Shown here one piece after another: positions 18,074-25,164 of a stretch of 64,000 nt of DNA (position 1 is the first letter of the stretch; every line of letters starts with the position of its first letter). The notes beneath the pieces were generated by a model. It made no database searches and was not told the origin of the DNA. It worked only from the letters and a program-made list of their open reading frames with translations. This DNA comes from DASUPK01 sp963728875 (lineage in GTDB: Bacteria; Actinomycetota; Thermoleophilia; Solirubrobacterales; 70-9). The translations under genes were made by a program, and so were the position numbers. Location: the NCBI GenBank assembly GCA_963728875.1, contig CAVSLJ010000007.1:1-64000 (forward strand), written 5' to 3'.

Positions 18074-18455
18074 GCCGCGGAAGAAGCTGAAGACCCTCTA
18101 CGAGGAGTGGGCGCAGGGCGACTATTCGCGCAGCGACATCTTCGACCCCGAGATGGAGATGGAGTCGATCGGCATGGCCGAGCCGATGCACGCCCACAGC
18201 TACGAGGAATTCGTCGACCTGATGCGCGAGTGGCTCAGCGCATGGGGCAGGCCGCTGACGATCGACGCCGAGGAGATGATCGAGTCCGGCGAGCGGATCC
18301 TGGTCCTGGTTCGCTGGAAGGGCCGTGGCAAGGGGAGCGGCGTCGAGATGGAGTCGCCCGGCGCGCATCTCTGGACGTTCCGTGACGGACGGGTCGTCCG
18401 CTACCAGGTCTTCCGGGACCGGGACGAGGCTCGCGCGGCCCTGGAGCAGGCTTGA
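18066..18455 (+). CDS. SnoaL/NTF2-like fold protein
   Basis: 129 residues. The alternating helix and strand pattern (LKTLYEEWAQGDYSR, EEFVDLMREWLSAWG, ILVLVRWKGRGKGS, HLWTFRDGRVVRYQVF) matches the cone-shaped SnoaL/NTF2 fold common in small actinobacterial proteins. GTG start at 18066 overlaps the end of rpiA by eight bases, so it is co-translated. Members act as small-molecule isomerases, hydrolases or mere binding proteins; no catalytic set can be assigned here. Confidence 0.75.
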   Translation: MSEPRKKLKTLYEEWAQGDYSRSDIFDPEMEMESIGMAEPMHAHSYEEFVDLMREWLSAWGRPLTIDAEEMIESGERILVLVRWKGRGKGSGVEMESPGAHLWTFRDGRVVRYQVFRDRDEARAALEQA

Positions 18456-18462
18456 GCTGGTC

Positions 18463-19428
18463 CTAGGCGATCAGCTCGAGCGAGACATCCCAGAGCTGCT
18501 CCGCGTTGTCCGGATCCAGTGCGTACGGGGCGACCCCCGCAATGGTGTGCGGCTCGCGGCGTTGGATGACCTCGGCCTCGTTGCAGTCCTCGAAATAGCG
18601 TCCGCCGACGCCGTCCAGCTCCGGATACGTGGCGAGCAGGACCGAGGTCGCGGCGCCCTGCTCCGGGTTCTTCAGCTTCACCCCTGACCGCTCGAACCGC
18701 TTCACCGCCTCCTTCATGTATTCCGGACCGCCGACATGGCGCTGCAGGTTCGTCTCGATTCCACCCGGCATCAGGGCATTGGCCGTGATGCCGTCGCCGG
18801 CCCAGCGCTGCGTCACCCCGACCGCAAACAGCACGTTGGCCGTCTTCGACTGGCCGTAGGCGCCGAACGGGTCGTACTCTCGGAACGAGTAGTTGAGATC
18901 GTCGAACACCACGGGTGACCGCAGGTGGCCGCTGGAGCTGACCGACACGACCCTGGCGCCGTCGGCCGCGGCGAGCGCCTCGCGCAGGCCGAGCGTCAGC
19001 GCGAAGTGGCCGAGATGGTTGGTCGCGAACTGCAGCTCCTGGCCGCGGCCCGTCAGCGTGAGCTCCTGAACCGCCATCACTCCGGCGTTGTTGATGAGGG
19101 CATCCAGGGGACCGTCCCAGCCGGCGGTGAACGCTTCGATGCCGGCTGGATCGGTGAGCTCGAGCGCCGCCACCGAAACCTCATCATTGCCCGTGCTCGA
19201 GCGGATCTCGGCCGCGACCTGATCACCCTGGGTGGTGTTCCGGACGGCGAGCGTGACCTCCGCGCCGGCCCCCGCCAGGGCCCGCGCGGTCTCGACGCCG
19301 ATCCCGGAGGCGGCGCCGGTGACGATCGCTCGCTTTCCTGCGAGATCGATCCCCTCGACGACCTCGGCGGCTGTCGACTCGGCGCCGAACGGGGTCGTGA
19401 TTCGCTCGGTCGTCGCGAGGCCGGACAT
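18463..19428 (-). CDS. Short-chain dehydrogenase/reductase (retinol dehydrogenase-like)
   Basis: 321 residues. Cofactor loop VTGAASGIGVETAR and ALINNAGVMAV are classical SDR features; catalytic VSVSSSGHL (Ser) and YGQSKTANVLF (Tyr, Lys) follow. The insertion DDLNYSFREYDPFGAYGQSK resembles the WWOX/retinol-dehydrogenase-like subgroup. NADP(H) preference is likely from the AVRN loop after strand 2. Its ATG overlaps the stop of the aldo-keto reductase (TGATG), so two NAD(P)H-dependent carbonyl reductases are made as a unit. Substrate unknown. Confidence 0.88.
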   Translation of the reverse strand: MSGLATTERITTPFGAESTAAEVVEGIDLAGKRAIVTGAASGIGVETARALAGAGAEVTLAVRNTTQGDQVAAEIRSSTGNDEVSVAALELTDPAGIEAFTAGWDGPLDALINNAGVMAVQELTLTGRGQELQFATNHLGHFALTLGLREALAAADGARVVSVSSSGHLRSPVVFDDLNYSFREYDPFGAYGQSKTANVLFAVGVTQRWAGDGITANALMPGGIETNLQRHVGGPEYMKEAVKRFERSGVKLKNPEQGAATSVLLATYPELDGVGGRYFEDCNEAEVIQRREPHTIAGVAPYALDPDNAEQLWDVSLELIA

Positions 19429-20417
19429 CAGACGTTCACCTGGGCCATGCCCGTCTCCTCGTAGCGCTCGCCCGAGACCGCGGGCAGTTCCTCGTTGATC
19501 CGAGAGAGGTCCTCGTCGGTCAGCTCGATGTCGGCCGCCGCGGCGTTCTCCTCGAGGTAGGTACGGCGCTTCGTCCCCGGGATCGGGACGATGTCGTCGC
19601 CTTGGGCCAGGACCCAGGCCAGCGCCAGCTGGGCCGGAGTGATGTCCTTCTCCTCGGCGATCTCGCGGAGCTTCGCGACGATCCTCATGTTCGCGTCCAG
19701 GTTCTCGCCCTGGAAGCGGGGCTGGGTCCGCCGGAAGTCGTCCTCGGCGAGCTCGTCGGGGTTGGAGAACCGGCCGGACAGGAAGCCGCGGCCGAGCGGC
19801 GAGTAGGCCACGAAGCCGATGCCGAGCTCGCGGCAGGTGGGCAGGATCTCCGCCTCCGGCTCGCGCGCGAACACGGAGTACTCCGTCTGCAGCGCGGTGA
19901 TCGGGTGGACCGCGTGGGCGCGGCGAATGGTCTCGGGAGCCGCTTCGCTGAGGCCGAGGTGCTTCACCTTGCCCGCCTCGACCAGCTCCGCCATCGCGCC
20001 GACGGTCTCCTCGATCTCGACGTTGGGATCGACACGGTGCTGGTAGTAGAGATCCACGTGGTCGGTCCCGAGCCGCTGGAGCGTGCCGTCGATCGTCTTC
20101 CTGACGTTCTCCGGCGAGCTGTCGAGCTCGCCGAGGGTCGACATGTCACCGGGGACCGCTTTGTCCAGGTCGCGCTGGAACTTGCTCGCAATCACGTACT
20201 GGGCTCGCGATCCTGCAACGGCCTTGCCGACGAGCTCCTCGTTGGTCAGCGGGCCATAGATCTGTGCGGTATCGAGGAAGTCGATGCCGAGCTCGAGCGC
20301 TCGTTTGATCGTCGCCTCCGACTCCTCCAGGTCGGTCTCGCCGTAGAAGGCGGACATGCCCATGCACCCGAGGCCGATCTCCGAGACTTCCAGGTCACCA
20401 AGCTTTCGCTGCTTCAT
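19428..20417 (-). CDS. Aldo/keto reductase
   Basis: 329 residues, NADPH-dependent (beta/alpha)8 carbonyl reductase. Catalytic tetrad visible: Asp in DFLDTAQIYGP, Tyr of the same segment, Lys in YVIASKF, and His in LYYQHRVD. The C-terminal PIPGTKRRTYLEENAAA is the usual cofactor-phosphate-binding end. Closest in pattern to the AKR13/YakC group. Upstream lies a 20-bp dyad spanning a TTGACT -35-like element, the layout used by MerR-family activators. Co-transcribed with the downstream SDR. Confidence 0.92.
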   Translation of the reverse strand: MKQRKLGDLEVSEIGLGCMGMSAFYGETDLEESEATIKRALELGIDFLDTAQIYGPLTNEELVGKAVAGSRAQYVIASKFQRDLDKAVPGDMSTLGELDSSPENVRKTIDGTLQRLGTDHVDLYYQHRVDPNVEIEETVGAMAELVEAGKVKHLGLSEAAPETIRRAHAVHPITALQTEYSVFAREPEAEILPTCRELGIGFVAYSPLGRGFLSGRFSNPDELAEDDFRRTQPRFQGENLDANMRIVAKLREIAEEKDITPAQLALAWVLAQGDDIVPIPGTKRRTYLEENAAAADIELTDEDLSRINEELPAVSGERYEETGMAQVNV

Positions 20418-20492
20418 TTCTTGCCAAACCTTTCGCGGTAGAGGTCGTTACTCGTTTCCCCGTTCAGCAGCTCCCCATGCATGCGACCTCCA

Positions 20493-20515
20493 ACTTGGAG
20501 CGCGCTTCAAGTCAA
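20493..20515 (-). promoter_or_regulatory. MerR-type dyad and -35 element upstream of aldo/keto reductase
   Basis: Positions 20493-20512 read ACTTGGAGCGCGCTTCAAGT, a dyad with one mismatched pair. On the minus strand the adjoining TTGACT (20515-20510) could be a -35 box, placing the dyad in the spacer as in MerR-regulated promoters. The -10 is poor, as expected of an activated promoter. No MerR gene is in the window. Confidence 0.5.
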
Positions 20516-21354
20516 GGGCTCATGTCCTGCATCTGCGGCCCATGCGGCGGCTCGTCATGCATCGACATCGAGTCCATCGCGCGCATCGCAGCCGGCGAGT
20601 CCGGGGTCGTCAGGCCCGGCATCTGGCCAGGGAAGAAGGCGACCCCGATCGCCAGCGCCAGCAGGACCACGGCGGTGACGCCCTCGGCCGTCTCGCGCCA
20701 GGGCAGCACCTTCTCGAGCACGATCAGCGCGGCGATCACGACCATCCAGGTGATGCTCATCACGCCGAGCGCGAACAGGGCCGCCATCAGGGCCCACGAG
20801 GAGCCGACGCAATAGGCACCCTGGTCGAGCCCCATGCGCAGAGCCCCGCCCGCGCCCTCCCGCCAGTCGGCCGCCAACAGCTCGCGGTCGCGGCAGTGGC
20901 GCAGGCAGGTCCTCTTCAGCGGCGTGAACTCGTAGAGGGCAGCGCCCGCGATCACGGCCCCGGCCACATACCGGCCGCCGTCGTCCCAGGCCAGGAATGA
21001 GATGTCGAGCGAGCGCACGGCCTCGAAGACGAGCCAGGCCACCAGACCGACGAGCACCCAGGTGAGGAGATAGCCGGCGGTGAACAGGGTCGTGAGCAAC
21101 AGGGACCGTGGCGTCACGTCCGCCGATCCGCCCCGTGCTTTGCCTGCGTAGGCGCCGGCCATCGGCACCAGGGACGGCAGCATCATCGCCGCCATCATCA
21201 CCGCCCAGACCCCGGCGAACCAGCCGAAGGAGCCGAGGTCGGTCCCCGGTCCCGCGTCCATTCCCTGCATCCGGTCGACGGTCACGATCCAGGCGATCGC
21301 GGCCGCCGCCAGCAGGAAGAGTGCGGTCACTCGTAGGTCAGCTGCTCGTCCCAA
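20512..21354 (-). CDS. DUF2182 multi-pass membrane protein
   Basis: 280 residues with about six hydrophobic helices. Features of the DUF2182 (predicted metal-binding membrane protein) family: VWAVMMAAMMLPSLVPM near residue 50, YEFTPLKRTCLRHCR near 160 with clustered Cys/His, and GLDQGAYCVGSSWALM near 195. The C-terminus is Met/His-rich (MDSMSMHDEPPHGPQMQDM), suggesting metal binding. TTG 21354 is supported as start by GGAGGT five bases upstream; GTG 21330 is the alternative. The gene overlaps the end of the SRPBCC gene, so it is third in the arsR operon. Confidence 0.82.
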   Translation of the reverse strand: MGRAADLRVTALFLLAAAAIAWIVTVDRMQGMDAGPGTDLGSFGWFAGVWAVMMAAMMLPSLVPMAGAYAGKARGGSADVTPRSLLLTTLFTAGYLLTWVLVGLVAWLVFEAVRSLDISFLAWDDGGRYVAGAVIAGAALYEFTPLKRTCLRHCRDRELLAADWREGAGGALRMGLDQGAYCVGSSWALMAALFALGVMSITWMVVIAALIVLEKVLPWRETAEGVTAVVLLALAIGVAFFPGQMPGLTTPDSPAAMRAMDSMSMHDEPPHGPQMQDMSP

Positions 21355-21790
21355 GGTCCACCTCCATGTTGTCGAGGCACGTGCTCCAGCCCTCGTACTG
21401 GGAATCCCGGCGCTCCTCTCCGGAGATGTCGCTGTTGACGAACACCACGGTGGTGGCGCTGTCGCGCTCGGTGAACTCCAGCTCGATCATCTGCTCGTTC
21501 GAGGGGTCGTCGTCGAAGGTCCAGGTGAAGGCGAGACGATTGGGCCGCTCGATCAAGGTGTACTCACCCCCGGCTCCGACCGGCTCGCCATCCGGCGTGC
21601 GCATCACGACGCGGATCCTCCCGCCGACCCGGAGATCCACCTCGGCATCGGCCTCCTGCCAGCCCGCCTTCGGCTTGAACCACCGACTGATCACCTCCTC
21701 GCTCGTCCAGGCGTCGAAGACGTCCTCGGCCGGAGCATCGAAGATCCTCTCGATCCGGACCACCCTCGCCGCTTCCTCGGGCACCTTCAC
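21338..21790 (-). CDS. SRPBCC (AHSA1/START-like) domain protein
   Basis: 150 residues from GTG 21790, which overlaps the arsR stop (GTGA). Typical AHSA1-type pattern: RVVRIERIFDAPAEDVFDAW at the start, WFKPKAGW, GGEYTLIERPNRLAFTWTF in the middle and a closing QYEGWSTCLDNMEVDL helix. The ArsR-SRPBCC pair is frequent in actinobacteria; the SRPBCC protein binds a hydrophobic ligand that the regulator's operon responds to. Ligand and enzymatic role are unknown. Confidence 0.88.
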   Translation of the reverse strand: MKVPEEAARVVRIERIFDAPAEDVFDAWTSEEVISRWFKPKAGWQEADAEVDLRVGGRIRVVMRTPDGEPVGAGGEYTLIERPNRLAFTWTFDDDPSNEQMIELEFTERDSATTVVFVNSDISGEERRDSQYEGWSTCLDNMEVDLGTSS

Positions 21791-22098
21791 TCCTTTCTCT
21801 CCTCGAGGTACTCGCCGACGACGTCGAAGAACCGCTCCCAGCGAGCTCGCTGGATGTCTATCCAATCGGAGGTCTCGGCAAGCGTCTCCGGCCGCAGGGC
21901 GAGGCGATGGTTGCGGCCGTCGACAACCCGGGTGACCACGCCGGCCTCCTCGAGCATCTTGAGGTGCCTCGATATCGTCGGCTTCGAGACGCCGAAGTCC
22001 CTGGTCACCTCGCCGACCGTGGCCGTGCCGCCGCTGAGGCGCTCGACGATGTCGCGGCGGAGGGGGTGTGCGAGGGCTTTGAACACATCGTTAGCCAT
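21787..22098 (-). CDS. ArsR-family transcriptional regulator
   Basis: 103-residue winged-helix repressor. The start MANDVFKALAHPLRRDIVERL and the HTH VGEVTRDFGVSKPTISRHLKM are classical; no Cys metal site is evident, so it is probably not a metal sensor but the type paired with SRPBCC proteins. ATG 22098 chosen because longer upstream frames would cross the divergent promoter region. The start codon lies inside an inverted repeat TTAGC-N6-GCTAA, and TATATAG stands just upstream, suggesting a leaderless message whose start is covered by the repressor. Confidence 0.9.
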   Translation of the reverse strand: MANDVFKALAHPLRRDIVERLSGGTATVGEVTRDFGVSKPTISRHLKMLEEAGVVTRVVDGRNHRLALRPETLAETSDWIDIQRARWERFFDVVGEYLEERKE

Positions 22099-22106
22099 TT
22101 TGCTAA
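22091..22106. promoter_or_regulatory. Inverted repeat over arsR start codon
   Basis: TTAGC (22091-22095) and GCTAA (22102-22106) flank six bases that include the arsR start codon. A TATATAG element sits at about 22107-22113 on the minus strand. Candidate ArsR operator controlling both arsR and the divergent DUF899 gene at 22150. Confidence 0.45.
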
Positions 22107-22149
22107 CTATATAGGTGACGACGTCGAAACGAAACACAGGAGGACCGAG

Positions 22150-22878
22150 ATGCCGGACCACAGAGTTGTGACGCGGGAGGAGTGGAAGGCCGAGCGCGAG
22201 CAGCTGCTCGCCGAGGAGAAGGAGCTCACCCGCCGCGGCGACGAGCTGACGAAGAAGCGCCAGGAGCTGCCGTGGGTGAAGGTCGACAGGGATTACAGCT
22301 TCGAGACCGACGGCGGAACCAAGTCGCTGTCCGACCTCTTCGACGGCCGCTCGCAGCTGATGATCTACCACTTCATGTTCGGCCCCACCTACGAGACCGG
22401 CTGCCCCGTCTGCTCCTCGATCGCCGACAGCCTCACCGGTCAGGTGGCCCACCTCGGCGCCCGCGACACGACCCTGATCTGCTCGTCACGCGGCCCGCTC
22501 GAGAAGCTGCTCGCCTTCCGCGACCGGATGGGCTGGGAGTTCGACTGGGTCTCGGCCGAGACCGACTTCCACCGCGACCTCGGCTACTTCCACACCGAGG
22601 AGGAGCTCAAGCCGTTCCTCGAGAGCGGCCAGATCCCGCTGACAGTCACGCAGAACGCGGAGATGTGCGGGACCGACGCCGCCGGCTACGTCGCGGAGGG
22701 CCCGGGACTGAGCGTCTTCGCGCTCGACGACGGCGACGTCTACGGGACCTACACGACGACGTCGCGGGGCCTGGAGGGACCGGCGATGTCCTACTACGCC
22801 CTGCTCGACCGGACCCCGGCGGGGCGAAACGAGCCGCCCGACGAGCCGCTGTGGGTGAGATACCACGACGGGTACTAG
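22150..22878 (+). CDS. DUF899 thioredoxin-like protein
   Basis: 242 residues from ATG 22150, preceded by a strong ACAGGAGG. The N-terminal helix (EEWKAEREQLLAEEKEL) and the core YHFMFGPTYETGCPVCSSIAD, with a CPVC redox pair, are those of the DUF899 thioredoxin-superfamily group. DYSFETDGGTKSLSDLF precedes the core. Role probably thiol-based reduction or peroxide handling in the cytosol; no substrate is established. Divergent from the arsR-SRPBCC-DUF2182 operon and followed by OsmC, consistent with a stress cluster. Confidence 0.85.
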   Translation: MPDHRVVTREEWKAEREQLLAEEKELTRRGDELTKKRQELPWVKVDRDYSFETDGGTKSLSDLFDGRSQLMIYHFMFGPTYETGCPVCSSIADSLTGQVAHLGARDTTLICSSRGPLEKLLAFRDRMGWEFDWVSAETDFHRDLGYFHTEEELKPFLESGQIPLTVTQNAEMCGTDAAGYVAEGPGLSVFALDDGDVYGTYTTTSRGLEGPAMSYYALLDRTPAGRNEPPDEPLWVRYHDGY

Positions 22879-22934
22879 CCGAGAGAGTCGTCTCGCTACG
22901 GTGAAAGCGGGGAGACGTAAACAGGAGGATGAAG

Positions 22935-23378
22935 GTGGCAACTCGCAACGGAAGTGCACAGTGGGACGGAAACCTGATGGACGGCTCCGGCACCGTGACG
23001 GTCGGCGACGGCGTCTGGAGCGGTGACTATTCCTTCGCGTCGCGGTTCGAGGACGGCGACGGGACCAACCCCGAGGAGCTGATCGCCGCTGCTCACGCCG
23101 GCTGCTTCTCGATGGCGCTGAGCGCCCAGCTCAGCAAGGACGGGCACGAGCCCAGCTCGATCAGGACGACGGCGCGGGTTCAGATCCGCAACGTCGACGG
23201 CCTGCCCACCATCGACAACATCAAACTGGAGACGGAGGGGGACGTGCCGGGCATAGACCAGGCGACCTTCGAGCAGCAGGCGGAGGCTGCACGGGGCGGC
23301 TGCGCCGTCTCCCGGGCGCTCGCCGGCGTCAAGGAGATCGAGGTCAGCGCGAGGCTGACGGCCGGCGCCCCGACCTAG
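22935..23378 (+). CDS. OsmC-family peroxiredoxin
   Basis: 147 residues. Two redox cysteines in the expected places: EELIAAAHAGCFSMALS and AARGGCAVSRAL; SYDF-type entry replaced by DYSFASRFEDGDGTNPEEL. OsmC/Ohr enzymes reduce organic hydroperoxides with dithiol electrons. The Shine-Dalgarno AGGAGG at 22923-22928 touches the ATG at 22929, so the GTG at 22935, six bases away, is the better start. Convergent with pgl, sharing a few bases at the ends. Confidence 0.92.
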   Translation: MATRNGSAQWDGNLMDGSGTVTVGDGVWSGDYSFASRFEDGDGTNPEELIAAAHAGCFSMALSAQLSKDGHEPSSIRTTARVQIRNVDGLPTIDNIKLETEGDVPGIDQATFEQQAEAARGGCAVSRALAGVKEIEVSARLTAGAPT

Positions 23379-24052
23379 GCGTCGGGCGCGGCGGCGCGAT
23401 CCGCCAGGATCAGAGAGTCCCCCTCCGGACGCATGCGGCCTGACGGGGTCGAGGGATCCTGCGCGATCAGCTTCTGTAGCGCCTCGACCTTCTCCTCGCC
23501 GGTGACGACCCAAAGCAAGCTCCGGATGCGCTCGATCTCCGGATACGTCAGGGTCATCCGGCGAACGCCCTGGTAATCACCCGAGGTGACAGCGACGCGG
23601 CGATCTCGCACCTCCAAGACCGGATCGCCGGGGACGAGCGAGGCCGTGTGTCCGTCTGGCCCGATCCCGAGGTGCGCAAGGTCGAGCCGCTCGGGAAGCT
23701 TTTCGGCGTACCGGTCGGCAGCGGCCTCCAGATCCTCGTCGTCCACCGGCATCGGTCGGATGCTGCCTTGGGCACCGATCGAGAGGCTCTCAATCAGATG
23801 CGTCAGGTTGCGCTCATCTGAGCCGGGAGGCGCAACTCGCTCGTCGACCTGGAAGATTTCCATTGCCTTCCAAGGGAGGTCACCATCCTCCAACTGGGAG
23901 AACATCGGCCAGGGGTCCCGGCCGCCACTGACAGCGAGCCCGAAGTACTCACGCTCGTTGTACGCGAAGCGCCCTTTCTCCCGGATCAGCTCGGCGCCGC
24001 GGGCGTGCACCTCCTCCAGCGTGTCGAAGACCTCGAGCCGGTGCCCGCTCAC
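23375..24052 (-). CDS. pgl: 6-phosphogluconolactonase
   Basis: Hydrolyses 6-phosphogluconolactone, second step of the oxidative pathway. 225 residues from GTG 24052, which overlaps the gnd stop (GTGA). Family signatures: FGLAVSGGRDPWPMF near 38, FQVDERVAPPGSDERN near 68, LGIGPDGHTASLVPG near 132 and the C-terminal VTGEEKVEALQKL. The SGG-T/S substrate loop is SGGRDP here rather than the usual SGGSTP, a mild variation. Co-translated with gnd. Confidence 0.92.
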   Translation of the reverse strand: MSGHRLEVFDTLEEVHARGAELIREKGRFAYNEREYFGLAVSGGRDPWPMFSQLEDGDLPWKAMEIFQVDERVAPPGSDERNLTHLIESLSIGAQGSIRPMPVDDEDLEAAADRYAEKLPERLDLAHLGIGPDGHTASLVPGDPVLEVRDRRVAVTSGDYQGVRRMTLTYPEIERIRSLLWVVTGEEKVEALQKLIAQDPSTPSGRMRPEGDSLILADRAAAPDA

Positions 24053-25068
24053 TTCGGCTTCTCCTTGTGCCCGCCGAACTGGTACCGCATCGCCGACAGC
24101 ACGCGGTCCGCGAAGTCGTCGAGGTTCCGCGACGCGAAGCGCTCGTACAGCGCGGTGGTGAGCACCCCGGCCGGCACCCCCTCCTCGATCGCGGCGATCG
24201 AGGTCCAACGGCCCTCGCCTGAGTCGGAGACGCGGCCCGCGAAGTCCGACAGGTCGCCGGACTCCTGCAGCGAGGCGGCGGTCAGGTCGAGCAGCCATGA
24301 GCCGATCACGCTTCCCCGTCGCCAGACCTCGGCGACCTCCGGTATGTCCAGGTCGTACTGGTAGTACTCGGAGTGCTCGAGCGGCGCGGTCTCGGCGTCC
24401 ATCTCCCGCTCGACCTTCCCGGCGTTTGCGTTCTTGAGGATGTTGAGGCCCTCGGCGTAGGCGGCCATCACGCCGTACTCGATCCCGTTGTGGACCATCT
24501 TCACGAAGTGCCCGGCGCCGTTCGGCCCGCAATGCAGGTAGCCGTTCTCGGCGGTGTCGGGGTCGCCCTTGCGACCAGGTGTCCGCTCGGCGGACTCCAC
24601 TCCCGGCGCGATGGTCTTGAAGATTGGATCGAGGCGCTCGACCGCGGCGTCGGGCCCGCCGATCATCAGGCAGAAGCCGCGATCGAGGCCGAAGACGCCG
24701 CCGCTGGTTCCGCAGTCGATGTAGTCGATGCCCTTCTCCCCCACCATCTGGGCGCGGCGGATGTCATCGCGGTAGTAGGAGTTGCCGCCGTCGATGATCG
24801 CGTCACCCTTGTCGAGGACTTCGGCGACCTCCTTGACGCTCGACTCGGTGATCTCGCCGGCGGGAACCATGATCCAGACGGCCCTCGGCGCGTCGAGCTT
24901 CTCGGCCAGCTCCTTCAAGGAGGAGGCGCCGGTTGCTCCCTCGCCCTCCAGCTGCTTGATCGGGTCGGCATTGACGTCATAGACGACGCAGTCGTGACCG
25001 TCCCTCATCAGACGCCGCACGAGATTCGCTCCCATCCTGCCGAGGCCGACCATTCCCAGCTGAGCCAT
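24049..25068 (-). CDS. gnd: 6-phosphogluconate dehydrogenase (decarboxylating), short form
   Basis: Converts 6-phosphogluconate to ribulose-5-phosphate and CO2. 339 residues, the shorter class lacking the C-terminal dimer arm. N-terminal MVGLGRMGANLVRRL is the Rossmann loop, DGGNSYYRDD and DCGTSGGVFGLDRG line the site, and KMVHNGIEYGVMAAYAEG carries the catalytic Lys and His. Start ATG 25068 with AGGAGAGG upstream. First gene of gnd-pgl, divergent from the second zwf across 96 bases, so all three oxidative steps are encoded back to back. Confidence 0.95.
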   Translation of the reverse strand: MAQLGMVGLGRMGANLVRRLMRDGHDCVVYDVNADPIKQLEGEGATGASSLKELAEKLDAPRAVWIMVPAGEITESSVKEVAEVLDKGDAIIDGGNSYYRDDIRRAQMVGEKGIDYIDCGTSGGVFGLDRGFCLMIGGPDAAVERLDPIFKTIAPGVESAERTPGRKGDPDTAENGYLHCGPNGAGHFVKMVHNGIEYGVMAAYAEGLNILKNANAGKVEREMDAETAPLEHSEYYQYDLDIPEVAEVWRRGSVIGSWLLDLTAASLQESGDLSDFAGRVSDSGEGRWTSIAAIEEGVPAGVLTTALYERFASRNLDDFADRVLSAMRYQFGGHKEKPK

Positions 25069-25087
25069 AGTTCCTCTCCTAATTGGT

Positions 25088-25101
25088 TGACGACTTCGTC
25101 A
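25088..25101. promoter_or_regulatory. Dyad TGACGA-CT-TCGTCA between gnd and zwf
   Basis: A perfect six-base inverted repeat separated by two bases lies 20-33 bases before the gnd start and 64 before zwf. A nested hairpin (TGCTCC at 25112-25117, GGAGCA at 25132-25137) lies in the zwf leader. Either could coordinate the divergent pair. Confidence 0.35.
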
Positions 25102-25164
25102 TTAAACGGGTTGCTCCTCGGCTTCGCCTACGGAGCACCCTCGCATACCAGTAGGTTCCCGAAC

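Noticed and set aside
24373..25164. 264-residue N-terminal extension of the second zwf
   Set aside because: Antisense to gnd; the enzyme's own N-terminus begins at GTG 25165.
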